Assembly: GCA_020061465.1 (NCBI GenBank)
Contig: JAGUYG010000006.1
Span: 1-64,000, forward strand
Length of the DNA stretch: 64,000 bases
Direction: 5' to 3'
Source: Ignavibacteriales bacterium
Lineage (GTDB): Bacteria > Bacteroidota > Ignavibacteria > Ignavibacteriales > Ignavibacteriaceae
This document shows, piece by piece, positions 1 through 9,628 of this stretch. Each line of letters opens with the position of its first letter. Within the stretch, counting starts at the first letter, position 1. Position numbers and translations under genes: made by a program. The notes beneath the pieces were generated by a model. It searched no databases and was not told the origin of the DNA. It saw only the letters and a list, made by a program, of their open reading frames with translations.

Positions 1-386
<386 letters not shown>

Positions 387-618
387 AGTTTAATTTTTTT
401 GTAATCTTGGCGTTAGACGCTTTAGTTGAAACCATTTAACTGACTGGTTAAATGCACTCACTCTTTCAAAGAACTTTTCTCTTCTTCTTGTAAGAAGGGC
501 TTTAAATTTACCTTCTCTAATAAAGAATGTCAAGAGAAATGGTCATAAATTCAATTAGTAAATCCATATTAAATTATATATCTAATCAAATCAGAAACAT
601 ATTCAAAAATAGCCGTGC

Positions 619-647
619 TAAAATAAGGTTAATTAATTAAATGTCAA
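619..647 (-). promoter_or_regulatory. candidate rRNA promoter
   Basis: On the minus strand a perfect TTGACA (complement of 642-647) is followed after 16 bases by TATTTT (complement of 620-625). It lies about 230 bases upstream of the 16S 5' end and just past the end of the SLBB gene. The rest of the 387-660 leader is AT rich and contains a short hairpin (CTTCTT...AAGAAG near 484-495). The promoter is inferred from the hexamers only. Confidence 0.45.
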
Positions 648-660
648 GTTTTTTGCAAAA

Positions 661-2106
661 TTATTTACTTAGTTGAGTTATCAATAAAGCAATTGTTGCA
701 ACTGCACCAATAATACTTGTTGCTTGTCCAATTTGTTCTAGGTAAAACCAAAATGTTCGCGGAGTTTTTTTAGGAATCCAAATGTAATCACCTGCTTCGA
801 TATTCACTTCCTTTTTTGTAGCATTTATCCACTCCCTTGTTTTACCTTTTATTAAATAAACTTCTTCGCGTGCTTCCTCGCCTAAACCTCCTGCCTGGGT
901 AATATAATGATTGTATCCTTTCCCTTCTTCGAAGGGTAAATAACCGGCTTTACTTACCTGACCAAAAACATAAACCAAATTTCTCTTATCTGGAACTATG
1001 ATTATATCGTTATCCCTTACAATAGTTTTACTTTCAAGAGTAGTATCAGAATATAGCATACTGAAATCTACGTGAATATCAGCACGCCGGGTTCTTATCA
1101 TATTATCAACCATAAAGTAAACCGTATCCTCCTCGATCAAGTGTGACATTCTTTCCATCATCAGATCTCTTGGGTTTTGGGTTAATTCATAAGCTGCATA
1201 TAGGATATTTTCATAATCTACTCTATTATCAAATGCTTTATCAATTATATCTTTTTGAACATAAGCAAAAATATTTGTTCCTCTTAATAAGTCGGCTCTA
1301 TTTAAGTCGGCATTTTCTGTAAATCCACCTGCGTTGCGAATTACTTCGAACAAGGTTGTATTAGCTTTAGTGATATAAACATACCCAGGCTGCTTTACCT
1401 CTCCAATTACCAATACCTTAAAGTCTCTCTTTTGAGTTTCATCTGCAATGATCTTGATTCTATCTCCTCGTTGAATTGGAACATCTCGTTGATCAATCGA
1501 ATAGGTCAATTCTTCTAAATCTTTTCCATCATACGATAGTCTTGTAACTTTAATTTCTTCTAAGTTTTCGTAGGCTGGATCTAAACCCATTGCTAATTCT
1601 ATTGCATCGGAAATTTTGTCGCCCTCAACAAACAAATACTTGCCCCGTTTTTTAACTGCTCCATCTATCACAAAAAAGTTTCTTTCGATATCATAGGGAG
1701 GAAAAATTAATACATCATCATTTTTTAAATAAGGATTATTGACAAAATCCCCACTGTTTCTGAATTTGATCAAATCAAGTGTTAGTTCTTCTCCAAAACT
1801 TCTTTTCAGCTTTATTCCTCGCAAAGCATAATTATCTAATTTTTTCTTCATTCGTTCTGCCGTTTGTTCATCTTGAACGAAACTCAAAGCATTTTCTCTT
1901 GCTTGATTATAAATTCGTGTAACAAATTGATCTACTCTTTCGGTGATCAATGCGGGAAATGTTCCTGCAACGATGAAGCTTCCACCTATTGTGACGCTTA
2001 GAGTTGTAATGCCTAATAAATTTTCGTTAGAAGTCTTCTTTTCTGTTTGTGCTATAATGTTAAAGGCTAATACTAAAAATAAAAGAATGATCGTTACTTG
2101 TTTCAT
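661..2106 (-). CDS. SLBB-domain polysaccharide export-type protein
   Basis: This exported protein of about 481 residues belongs to the capsule/exopolysaccharide export (Wza-like) family. A signal peptide covers residues 1-20, ending near IIAQ. Three SLBB-like segments follow, each with a G-x-V-x-x-x-G-Y/K pattern (FVIDGAVKKRGKYLF, VLVIGEVKQPGYVY, VYVFGQVSKAGYLP). A hydrophobic helix at residues 460-478 closes the protein, a likely outer-membrane anchor. ATG 2106 is preferred over the in-frame GTG at 2118 because AGGTGG lies about 8 bases upstream. It sits directly downstream of the dTDP-glucose dehydratase on the same strand, consistent with a surface-glycan operon. The substrate cannot be read from sequence. 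Confidence 0.82.
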   Translation of the reverse strand: MKQVTIILLFLVLAFNIIAQTEKKTSNENLLGITTLSVTIGGSFIVAGTFPALITERVDQFVTRIYNQARENALSFVQDEQTAERMKKKLDNYALRGIKLKRSFGEELTLDLIKFRNSGDFVNNPYLKNDDVLIFPPYDIERNFFVIDGAVKKRGKYLFVEGDKISDAIELAMGLDPAYENLEEIKVTRLSYDGKDLEELTYSIDQRDVPIQRGDRIKIIADETQKRDFKVLVIGEVKQPGYVYITKANTTLFEVIRNAGGFTENADLNRADLLRGTNIFAYVQKDIIDKAFDNRVDYENILYAAYELTQNPRDLMMERMSHLIEEDTVYFMVDNMIRTRRADIHVDFSMLYSDTTLESKTIVRDNDIIIVPDKRNLVYVFGQVSKAGYLPFEEGKGYNHYITQAGGLGEEAREEVYLIKGKTREWINATKKEVNIEAGDYIWIPKKTPRTFWFYLEQIGQATSIIGAVATIALLITQLSK

Positions 2107-2135
2107 GTATTTTACCACCTATAAATTTTTAATGA

Positions 2136-3146
2136 TCAAAGTTGATATTGTTTAGAATAATAATTTTGATACTCTCCCGAAATAATATTTTCCCACCAAT
2201 TTCTATTGGCAAGATACCACTCGATTGTTTGAATAATCGCATCTTCAAAAGTATAAGCGGAAGTCCATCCCAATTCGTTTTTAATTTTTGATGAATCGAT
2301 GGCATATCGTCTATCGTGCCCCGGTCGATCTTTTACATATTGAATTAGCTCCTCTGATTTACCAAGATAATTAAGAATTAATTTCACTATTTGGATGTTC
2401 GGCATTTCAGTATTAGCACCAGTATTATATACTTCTCCGTCTCTTCCATTTTCCAGAACTAATTGAATTGCTTTATTATGATCTAAAACATATATCCAAT
2501 CTCTAACATTCAGTCCGTCACCGTAAACGGGAAGTTTTTTATCGTTTAATGCGTTAATAATCATTAAAGGAATTAATTTTTCAGGAAATTGATATGGTCC
2601 ATAATTATTAGAACATCTAGTTATTGTAACGGGAACGCCGTAAGTGTGGTGAAATGCAAGTGCCATCAAATCGGCTGCTGCTTTGCTTGCCGAATATGGA
2701 CTGTTAGGTGCCAAGGGAGTTGTTTCTTCGAAGTATCCGGATGGACCCAAGCTGCCGTAAACTTCATCAGTTGATATTTGAATAAACTTCTCAATCTCAT
2801 ATCGCCTTGATGCTTCTAATAAAACATTTGTTCCTATTACATTTGATCGAAAAAAAACTTCCGAGCCGAGAATGCTTCTATCAACATGAGATTCTGCTGC
2901 AAAATTTATAACATATTTAATTTTATATTTTTCAAAGATGTAGTTAATCAGTTCGGTATTAGTTATGTCTCCTTTAATAAAAGTATAATTTGGATTGTTT
3001 TCGGAAGGAGAGAGATTTTCAAGATTACCTGCATAAGTTAGTTTATCTATATTGATGATATTATAGTTTTCTCTTTCATTCAAAATGAAGTTTATATAAT
3101 TGCTTCCAATAAATCCGGCACCGCCGGTAACTAAAATATTTTTCAT
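2136..3146 (-). CDS. rfbB: dTDP-glucose 4,6-dehydratase
   Basis: An extended short-chain dehydrogenase of 336 residues that converts dTDP-glucose to dTDP-4-keto-6-deoxyglucose in the cytoplasm, the branch point of dTDP-rhamnose and other deoxysugars. The N-terminal NAD-binding motif is GGAGFIGSN (residues 8-16). The catalytic STDEVYG segment and the YSASK pair (near residues 150-155) are intact, as are the family-typical NYGPYQFPEKLIPL and RDWIYVLDH stretches. Length fits the family (330-360). It lies 30 bases upstream of the SLBB export gene, which suggests they serve the same surface polysaccharide. No rmlA or rmlC gene is nearby; a reductase-like gene is at 16840. Confidence 0.95.
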   Translation of the reverse strand: MKNILVTGGAGFIGSNYINFILNERENYNIINIDKLTYAGNLENLSPSENNPNYTFIKGDITNTELINYIFEKYKIKYVINFAAESHVDRSILGSEVFFRSNVIGTNVLLEASRRYEIEKFIQISTDEVYGSLGPSGYFEETTPLAPNSPYSASKAAADLMALAFHHTYGVPVTITRCSNNYGPYQFPEKLIPLMIINALNDKKLPVYGDGLNVRDWIYVLDHNKAIQLVLENGRDGEVYNTGANTEMPNIQIVKLILNYLGKSEELIQYVKDRPGHDRRYAIDSSKIKNELGWTSAYTFEDAIIQTIEWYLANRNWWENIISGEYQNYYSKQYQL

Positions 3147-3153
3147 TAAATCC

Positions 3154-3882
3154 TCAAAAAGAAAAGAAACCGAAGAAAATACCTGATTGTAAAAAGAAGC
3201 CTTTAGCGTTTAATTTTTCGGGTACATTTACTAAAGAGCGATCATTATCAACCGTCCAGTTTTCGCCGAATGTTAATTGATATCCGCCGCCTAACCTCAA
3301 CACAATAAATCTATTAATCGGAATATCAATGTTCAACATAGGTGAAAAAATCCAAAAATTATTCTGAATTTCTCTATGAAAATTTGCTGAATTATTGGAT
3401 GAAAATTCATCCCATAAATTTTCCCATGTAAAATTACCCGAATTCTTGTAAAGATCTATTTTTAACTGTCCGCCGCCTAATAATACACCTAACGAAATTC
3501 CAACGTCACTTATTATATTCAGAGAATATTCAACGGTTAAACCGCCGCCGCTTAAATTATAAACCGATTCATATCGCTCATTACCGATAAGCTTATCATT
3601 GGAAGCCGATCCGCCAAAACCCATTCCTCCAATTCTTAGATGCGGAATGAAGCCGATATAAATGAAACCACCCCCGCCGGTAGTAAATATACCGGAGGAA
3701 CTTAATTTGTCCAATCCTATGGTAGTTAAGCGGTTATTCAATTCATCGGCATTCGAAAAGAACCATCCCGGTATGAAACCACCCCCGCCGCCGAACGGAG
3801 CATCGAAATACTTTGTTTCCTGAGAATAAGAAATATTGCTTATGACAATAGCAAATAAAATAAAGAATGAAACTTTTTTCAT
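3154..3882 (-). CDS. glycine-rich exported protein of unknown function
   Basis: I do not recognise a named family. The 242-residue product starts with a signal peptide (residues 1-20, ending ISYSQ). A conspicuous FGGGGGFIPGWFF segment follows, then alternating hydrophobic strands such as FIYIGFIPHLRIGGMGFGG and GISLGVLLGGGQLKI, and it ends in aromatic residues (FFGFFSF). That pattern suggests a small outer-membrane beta-barrel or surface protein. It ends 7 bases before the rfbB start, so it is probably cotranscribed with rfbB and the SLBB gene. A role in the glycan export locus is only inferred from position. Confidence 0.7.
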   Translation of the reverse strand: MKKVSFFILFAIVISNISYSQETKYFDAPFGGGGGFIPGWFFSNADELNNRLTTIGLDKLSSSGIFTTGGGGFIYIGFIPHLRIGGMGFGGSASNDKLIGNERYESVYNLSGGGLTVEYSLNIISDVGISLGVLLGGGQLKIDLYKNSGNFTWENLWDEFSSNNSANFHREIQNNFWIFSPMLNIDIPINRFIVLRLGGGYQLTFGENWTVDNDRSLVNVPEKLNAKGFFLQSGIFFGFFSF

Positions 3883-4032
3883 GACGTCTCTTTTTATTTA
3901 ATCATTTAAAGAAAATTTAGTAAAGGCAATCAGAAAAACAAAATGTAAATTAATTTTGAGAGAATTAACTGCTGCACTAACTCAGTTTAACGGCACTTAG
4001 GTTAATATTTCTCGTTCGATTTTAATGAAGAA

Positions 4033-5469
4033 TTAATTTGACGGTATAGAATATTCAACCTCCATATTATAATCCCATTTGTCGAAGTAAAGATTTCCGC
4101 CGCGCCATTCCGCTTCACCTCTTTGGAAATCGACTGTTTCGCTCCGCGGATACATTTTGGCAGGAAACAATGGCTGTGAATAATCGTCATTTACTATTAA
4201 CCTGTATGAATCGATGCCGTTTGTATAAAAATACTTTATTTCGGGATTATCCGAATTTTGAATCCCAAAGTCAGGATCAACCGGTACCCAGCCGTATCCT
4301 TCAAAATAAACTTCAGCCCAATCATGAAGATTTACTTTATTAGGATGCATCATCCATCCGCTTTGCCATTTTGCAGGAATACCGTTAAATCTTGCAAGCG
4401 TAATTAGCAGAAGCGCTTTTATGCCGCAATCACCGTGCATATTGGTAATACAATACTGAGGAATGTTTTCAAGTGTGGAATATTCTCTTGCGCTTGCCCA
4501 AGGAATGTTATTGTAAATCCATTCGAAAATTCTTTTTAATTTGTTATAGGGATTAACTTCATCGCCGATTATCTTTTTTGACAATTGCATTATCTCATCT
4601 GTAAATACAATATGCGGAGCTCTTTCTCGTGTGTAATTTTTATAAACGGAAGAATTAATATCATAAGCTTTAATATCATCGGGATTAATATTATGCCATT
4701 CCGAATGCGAGATATATTCAACGCTCAACTGGAATGTCGTTGGTTTTCCTTGCTCGGCTATTTTTTCCAAATATAAAGTTCTCTGAAGATGCCGATTATC
4801 AGCAATAATATATTCATCACTGTTTACACTTAACAATTTAATTTCTGTTTGTCTCTCATGCCCTTCCCTCGGAAAAGGCAGCCAGCATCTTATAATTTCA
4901 CCTGCGGGTACTGACTCGGTATCTACGGTAAGTGTGTAATTGAATTTAATTTTTACGGGATTACCGATTTTCTTGCCTTCAGCTTTTATTTTTTGAATCG
5001 ATATTGGCAGATGTTCCTGCAAAAAAGTTTTTAGTTCGTCTTGTCTGACTCCGTCAACTTCCAATTTTCTTTTCTTAGCTTCTTTATCAATCCGGAAAAG
5101 ATTTGCAGCAGCATTATTGAAGTATTTTTTTTCACCGTCAATAATTAAATACTCAAGTGATTTTTCTTTTTCCCACTTTTGTATCATATCATCATTAACG
5201 TCGGGAAAATATTTTCGGATTACCGGCAAAATATCATCCAACGATTTTTTGAAATCTTTTTTAATTCTTTCCAATTTCTCTGCTTCGAAACTTAATGCCA
5301 GCCGTTCCTTATCATCCAATTGATTCGAATAAATCAGCTTTGTAATAAACTCCTTTGCTAAAGAATAATTTCCACCGGTTATAAACGTATTTAATTCCGG
5401 GAAATTTGTCTGAGCAAAACTGATATTCATCATAATCACTGACAAAAAAAATGTTTTAATAGTTTTCAT
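4033..5469 (-). CDS. secreted transglutaminase-like (papain-fold) protein
   Basis: A 478-residue protein starting at the ATG followed by KTIKTFFLS; the longer frame to 5499 would put ten polar residues before the signal peptide. The signal peptide ends near SFAQ. A helical N-terminal region (residues 25-170) is followed by a beta-rich domain and then a transglutaminase core. The catalytic Cys is in MHGDCG (about residue 347), the His in NLHDWAEVYFEG and the Asp in VPVDPDFG. Such proteins act as periplasmic proteases or amide-modifying enzymes; the substrate is unknown. A 650-base gap separates it from the next gene on the other strand. Confidence 0.85.
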   Translation of the reverse strand: MKTIKTFFLSVIMMNISFAQTNFPELNTFITGGNYSLAKEFITKLIYSNQLDDKERLALSFEAEKLERIKKDFKKSLDDILPVIRKYFPDVNDDMIQKWEKEKSLEYLIIDGEKKYFNNAAANLFRIDKEAKKRKLEVDGVRQDELKTFLQEHLPISIQKIKAEGKKIGNPVKIKFNYTLTVDTESVPAGEIIRCWLPFPREGHERQTEIKLLSVNSDEYIIADNRHLQRTLYLEKIAEQGKPTTFQLSVEYISHSEWHNINPDDIKAYDINSSVYKNYTRERAPHIVFTDEIMQLSKKIIGDEVNPYNKLKRIFEWIYNNIPWASAREYSTLENIPQYCITNMHGDCGIKALLLITLARFNGIPAKWQSGWMMHPNKVNLHDWAEVYFEGYGWVPVDPDFGIQNSDNPEIKYFYTNGIDSYRLIVNDDYSQPLFPAKMYPRSETVDFQRGEAEWRGGNLYFDKWDYNMEVEYSIPSN

Positions 5470-6035
5470 TGTATGAATCCTGTTGAGTATTCCCTGCAAT
5501 AATGGGCTGAAATATACAAAACTTAGATTAGAACTTAAGTTTATTCCTCAGATTTACACATTAGATATTGATTAAAGCATATCTATTTAAAATAATTTTA
5601 TCAGAAAAAATAAGGTAATTAGGTGAATAGTTTACGAGGATAGTTATTATTACTAAGGTTTTCAGAAATATAAAGAGTATTTCTGTTGAACTTTTTATCC
5701 GGTAATATATTATCGCGGTTGTCTGATAACTCATAAGGAGAATCAAAAACCTTAGTTACAAAAAGCAGCAATAAAATCACTTAAACCTTATAGCATTCTT
5801 TAAAGTTAAAAGGAAGTTGATTCCATATTAAACAGAGGGATTGAATTCAGTTAAGAAAAAAACTTATAGAATGATAGATTTAAAGAGAACCTTTTTCACT
5901 ATTTTAAAATTGTATTGGACGGCAATGGGTTGAAGAGCAGATCATATCGTTTTTTTCTTTTCATGAAATAAATGATCTTGATTAGCTATGCTTATCCTTA
6001 TAATGCTGAATCGTTTTGAATTTAATTATATCCAA
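5470..6035. other. intergenic region, no gene recognised
   Basis: AT-rich spacer between the minus-strand transglutaminase gene and the plus-strand seven-gene locus. Possible frames are short, lack ribosome binding sites and resemble no family. A small hairpin (AGAAATA...TATTTCT near 5666-5686) is the only structure seen. Confidence 0.6.
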
Positions 6036-6063
6036 TTGACAATTGTTAATTAAATTTGTTAAT
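6036..6063 (+). promoter_or_regulatory. candidate promoter of the seven-gene locus
   Basis: TTGACA at 6036-6041 is followed after 16 bases by GTTAAT (6058-6063), which matches four of six -10 positions. The first gene starts at 6123 with AAAGGA upstream. This is a weak consensus call only. Confidence 0.35.
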
Positions 6064-6122
6064 GAATTTAATCTTATAAATCGTAAATTTGAACGGGTTA
6101 ATTCAATTAAAAGGATAGAATC

Positions 6123-6965
6123 ATGCGGCTATTAGTCTTTATTGTTCTACTCACCTGGTTCAACCAAAATTATGTTTGGTCACAGTGGCAGCAAATTTGG
6201 TCATCTTCTTCTTTTCCTTACACAACAGGTTCGGGATGGATCAATTTTGAAAAAAATGGTGATGGCTGGAAAATGAGGCTTTATACAATCGACTCGCTTA
6301 AATTTCAAATAATGACCGATACCTACAGCCAAACTCCCGAATTTACTTACACGTTCAACGAAAGCGAAAAGCTTGCAGGTTTGCAAATATATTCGCTTCA
6401 AGCAGATTTGGACGGCGATAACATTGCCGAATTTTATATCCTTTCCTATTACGGAACTGCTACGCCATACAGGCAATCATTCAAAATCTTTAACATTACT
6501 AATAATAATATTTTGTTGGAAAAGAACGATCCCCTGCTATACTATTCATATCCCATTATTTGGGATCTTGACGGAGATGACAAATTAGAGTGCTTAGTGG
6601 TAAAGTATGATTATCCGCTGTTCCTCAATTACTCATACGAAATATATAGTACCGGTACAACCGGTGTTATGACGAAAGAATTTCCAAAAGATTTTTTATT
6701 AAAACAAAATTTTCCAAATCCGTTTAATCCTTCAACTAAAATAGTCTATTCAATAAAAGAGCAGGGATTTGTTCAATTGAAAATTTACGACATAAAAGGT
6801 GAGCTGATAAAAACATTAGTTAATGAGATAAAGGAAGCCGGAACGCACGAAGTTTTATGGGACGGCACAAACGATAAAAGTATAAAACAAGCAACCGGAA
6901 TTTACTTTTATGAGTTAACTAACAATTCTTTACGAGATACTAAAAAAATGGTTTTACTCAGATAA
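6123..6965 (+). CDS. secreted FG-GAP-like protein with C-terminal type IX-like sorting domain
   Basis: The 280-residue product has an N-terminal signal peptide (residues 1-20, ending VWSQ). The middle contains two Asp-rich calcium-loop repeats of the FG-GAP/VCBS type (DLDGDNIAEFYIL and DLDGDDKLECLVV). The last 85 residues form a Por-type sorting domain beginning NFPNPFNPSTKI and ending GIYFYEL...KKMVLLR, as in proteins exported by the type IX system of FCB bacteria. It is the first gene of a run of seven same-strand genes, 16 bases before the PqqD-like gene. It may be the exported product, a cargo carrier or merely a neighbour; its binding partner is unknown. Confidence 0.8.
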   Translation: MRLLVFIVLLTWFNQNYVWSQWQQIWSSSSFPYTTGSGWINFEKNGDGWKMRLYTIDSLKFQIMTDTYSQTPEFTYTFNESEKLAGLQIYSLQADLDGDNIAEFYILSYYGTATPYRQSFKIFNITNNNILLEKNDPLLYYSYPIIWDLDGDDKLECLVVKYDYPLFLNYSYEIYSTGTTGVMTKEFPKDFLLKQNFPNPFNPSTKIVYSIKEQGFVQLKIYDIKGELIKTLVNEIKEAGTHEVLWDGTNDKSIKQATGIYFYELTNNSLRDTKKMVLLR

Positions 6966-6981
6966 TAATTGGAGAAACTAA

Positions 6982-7236
6982 ATGACAAAGTTTGAAATAC
7001 CCGGCAATGTAGCCGTCAGCGATTCCGGGTTTTTATTCATGCCCACTACCGGCGAAACCTTCACAATGAATGAAATGGGAATATTTATTTTTAAGATGCT
7101 TCAGCAAAAATATACACGGAATGAAATTTTCGAAAAAGCTCTCGATGAATTTGACATCGACAAAACAACTTTCGAGAAGGATTTTGAAGATTTTATCGCT
7201 CAGCTTAAAAATTATTCCCTCATTAAAATATCATGA
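6982..7236 (+). CDS. PqqD-like protein (RiPP-recognition-element fold)
   Basis: The 84-residue product matches the PqqD pattern: an N-terminal strand pair with an aromatic/Gly turn (SDSGFLFMPTTGETFTMN), then helices with NEMGIFIFKML and a hydrophobic helical C-terminus. PqqD-like domains form a winged-helix fold that binds leader peptides and delivers them to tailoring enzymes. The stop overlaps the next start (ATGA), so it is translationally coupled to the ATP-grasp gene. No radical SAM gene and no separate small precursor gene is visible nearby. The decarboxylase two genes on carries a leader-like N-terminus that could be its ligand; this is inference. Confidence 0.8.
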   Translation: MTKFEIPGNVAVSDSGFLFMPTTGETFTMNEMGIFIFKMLQQKYTRNEIFEKALDEFDIDKTTFEKDFEDFIAQLKNYSLIKIS

Positions 7237-8267
7237 ATATAGCAGTAACCAGCTTAAACGCAACCGATAATCCCGGACCGGGCATACCCGTAATAAGAAG
7301 CATAAAAGAAGCCGAAGATTTTAAAGGAAATATAATCGGATTAATTTATGATTCGCTTGAACCCGGAATATATATGAAAGATATGGCGAAAAAATGTTAC
7401 GTCATTCCTTATCCTTCAAGCGGACTAACTCATCTTTACGACAGACTTGCATTCATACATGAAAAGGAAAAGCTTGATTTGATTATCCCCTGCCTCGATT
7501 CGGAATTATATGGTTTTGTTAAGCTGCAGGATAAGTTAGCATCTATAGGAATTAAAACTTATTTGCCCACCATTGAACAATTGAATATAAGAGCTAAAGA
7601 TAAACTGTTCGACTTTTGCGAAGAGAATGGAATTAAAGCTCCGAAAAATTTTATGCTAACTTCCCTTCGGGATATTTATTCCATTCCAAAAGAGTTCGAA
7701 TATCCGCTTGTGGTGAAAGGCATTTTTTACGATGCTTATATCGTTAACAACTTTGAAGAGGCATTGTCCGCATTCAATAAAATAAAAACAAGGTGGGGAT
7801 TTCCCGTAATCGTTCAGGAATATCTCAAAGGCGATGAGTTCAATGTTGTTGCCCTTGGCGATGGAACAGGTGAAACGATCGGTGCGGTTGCTATGCGAAA
7901 ATTATACATTACTGAAAAAGGAAAGGGCTGGGCAGGTACAACAATCGATGACAATATTCTTATGGAGCTTTCGCATAAAGTAATCGAAAAGCTAAAATGG
8001 AAAAGCGGAATGGAATTGGAATATATTAAATCATTAAAGACCGGCGAGTATTATTTATTAGAAATAAATCCGCGCTTTCCGGCTTGGGTGTACCTTGCAC
8101 CAAGTGCAGGACAAAACTTGCCCTTTGCGCTTGTAAAATTAGCAATGGGTGAAAAAGTTGAACCATTTACAAATTATAATATCGGCACAATCTTCGTCCG
8201 AAGTTCGTGGGATTTAATTACCGATATGAGCAAGTTTGAAAAAATTGCAACAATGGGAGAAATTTGA
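7233..8267 (+). CDS. ATP-grasp carboxylate-amine ligase
   Basis: The 344-residue protein has a pre-ATP-grasp domain (residues 1-110, starting NIAVTSLNATDNPGPG). An ATP-grasp core follows, with YPLVVKG (ATP-binding Lys), VIVQEYLKGDEFNV and the Mg-binding LLEINPRFP near residues 268-276. These enzymes join a carboxylate to an amine through an acyl phosphate. The overall look is closest to the carbamoyl-phosphate-synthase-like ATP-grasp proteins that accompany peptide or amino-acid conjugation pathways. It overlaps the PqqD-like gene by four bases and is followed two bases later by the decarboxylase, so the three are surely one operon. The substrate is unknown. Confidence 0.87.
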   Translation: MNIAVTSLNATDNPGPGIPVIRSIKEAEDFKGNIIGLIYDSLEPGIYMKDMAKKCYVIPYPSSGLTHLYDRLAFIHEKEKLDLIIPCLDSELYGFVKLQDKLASIGIKTYLPTIEQLNIRAKDKLFDFCEENGIKAPKNFMLTSLRDIYSIPKEFEYPLVVKGIFYDAYIVNNFEEALSAFNKIKTRWGFPVIVQEYLKGDEFNVVALGDGTGETIGAVAMRKLYITEKGKGWAGTTIDDNILMELSHKVIEKLKWKSGMELEYIKSLKTGEYYLLEINPRFPAWVYLAPSAGQNLPFALVKLAMGEKVEPFTNYNIGTIFVRSSWDLITDMSKFEKIATMGEI

Positions 8268-8269
8268 TT

Positions 8270-9628
8270 ATGGCAGAAAAGAAAAAATATGAACGTCCGA
8301 TTATCACAAAACATTACTCGGGTTTGATGAACAAATTCGGAAGCAGAGCAGCGGCTTCTCCTAAATCCGAAATTGACGGTGTACCGATTAAAAAATTAAT
8401 TTCGGAATTCGGTTCCCCATTATTCGTTTTTTCTGAAAGACAAATTCGAAGCAACCAACGGAATGCACTTCGCATTTTCAAGACAAGATATCCTAAAGTT
8501 CAATTTGCATGGTCATACAAAACAAATTACTTGAATGCAATTTGTTCGGTATTTCATCAAGAAGGTTCATGGGCTGAAGTAGTTTCCGAGTTTGAATATG
8601 ATAAGGCAAGAAGACTGGGAGTTAAAGGAGAAAATATAATCTTTAACGGACCACATAAAAGCAAAGAGGCTTTATTGAAAGCTATTAATGAAAAAGCAAA
8701 AATTCATATAGATCACTTTGACGAGTTATACGAAATCATCGAGATAACTACAGAGATGAATCTTAAAGCTAACGTTGCAATAAGAGTTAACATGGACACC
8801 GGAATTTATCCTAAGTGGGATAGATTCGGATTTAATTATGAAAACGGCGAAGCATGGCAAGCAATCAAAAGAATTTTATCTAACAAAAATTTGAAGCTGA
8901 TTGGCTTACACACGCACATCGGCACATACATGATGTCTGCCGATGCCTATAAAATTGCGGCATCAAAGCTTGTAAACCTTGCACGCGGGATAAAAGATGA
9001 ATTCGATCTTCTATTGGAATATATTGACATGGGCGGAGGTTTTGCTTCTCACAATACTTTGTTGGGTCAGTATCTTCCCGCTGAAGAAGTAGTTCCTTCT
9101 ATTGAACAATTCGCAGATGCAATCTCAACCGGATTGTTTGAACTCCCGCTGAAAATCGACGAGATGCCATTGCTTATTCTTGAAACAGGCAGAGCTTTGA
9201 TTGACGATGCCGGCTATCTGCTTACTACAGTTCTTGCAAATAAAAGATTATCAACCGGTCAACGTGCTATTATTGTTGATGCCGGAGTTAATTTATTATT
9301 CACAAGCTTTTGGTACAAACATCGAATTAGTCCGGCTCAGGAAAGCGGAATTCATGTGGAAGATGCCGCACTATTCGGTCCGCTTTGTATGAACATCGAC
9401 TGCCTGAGCGACGGAATATTACTACCCGCTCTCAAAAAAGGAGAGCATCTGGTTATTGAATATGTTGGTGCTTACGATACAACACAATGGATGCAGTTTA
9501 TCATGATGCGTCCCAATGTTGTAATGGTAATGGAAGACGGAACTGTAGAACTAATCAGGAAGTCGGAAGATTTAGATTACCTTTTAGACCGCGAAGTAAT
9601 TCCCGATAACCTTAAATCCGTTAAATGA
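8270..9628 (+). CDS. type III PLP-dependent decarboxylase with leader-like N-terminal tag
   Basis: A 452-residue enzyme of the diaminopimelate/ornithine decarboxylase and alanine-racemase-fold family. The PLP-binding Lys is in AWSYKTN, the phosphate-binding Gly run in DMGGGFAS, a variant of the EPGR motif is ETGRAL, and a Cys...Asp pair of the second active-site half is in FGPLCMNIDCLS. ATG 8270 is preferred because GGGAGA lies about 10 bases upstream. The first 35 residues lie outside the fold and contain YERPIITKHYSG, close to the YxxPxL leader motif bound by PqqD-like proteins. It may decarboxylate an amino acid or a conjugate made by the ATP-grasp enzyme; exact specificity is not readable. 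Confidence 0.88.
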   Translation: MAEKKKYERPIITKHYSGLMNKFGSRAAASPKSEIDGVPIKKLISEFGSPLFVFSERQIRSNQRNALRIFKTRYPKVQFAWSYKTNYLNAICSVFHQEGSWAEVVSEFEYDKARRLGVKGENIIFNGPHKSKEALLKAINEKAKIHIDHFDELYEIIEITTEMNLKANVAIRVNMDTGIYPKWDRFGFNYENGEAWQAIKRILSNKNLKLIGLHTHIGTYMMSADAYKIAASKLVNLARGIKDEFDLLLEYIDMGGGFASHNTLLGQYLPAEEVVPSIEQFADAISTGLFELPLKIDEMPLLILETGRALIDDAGYLLTTVLANKRLSTGQRAIIVDAGVNLLFTSFWYKHRISPAQESGIHVEDAALFGPLCMNIDCLSDGILLPALKKGEHLVIEYVGAYDTTQWMQFIMMRPNVVMVMEDGTVELIRKSEDLDYLLDREVIPDNLKSVK

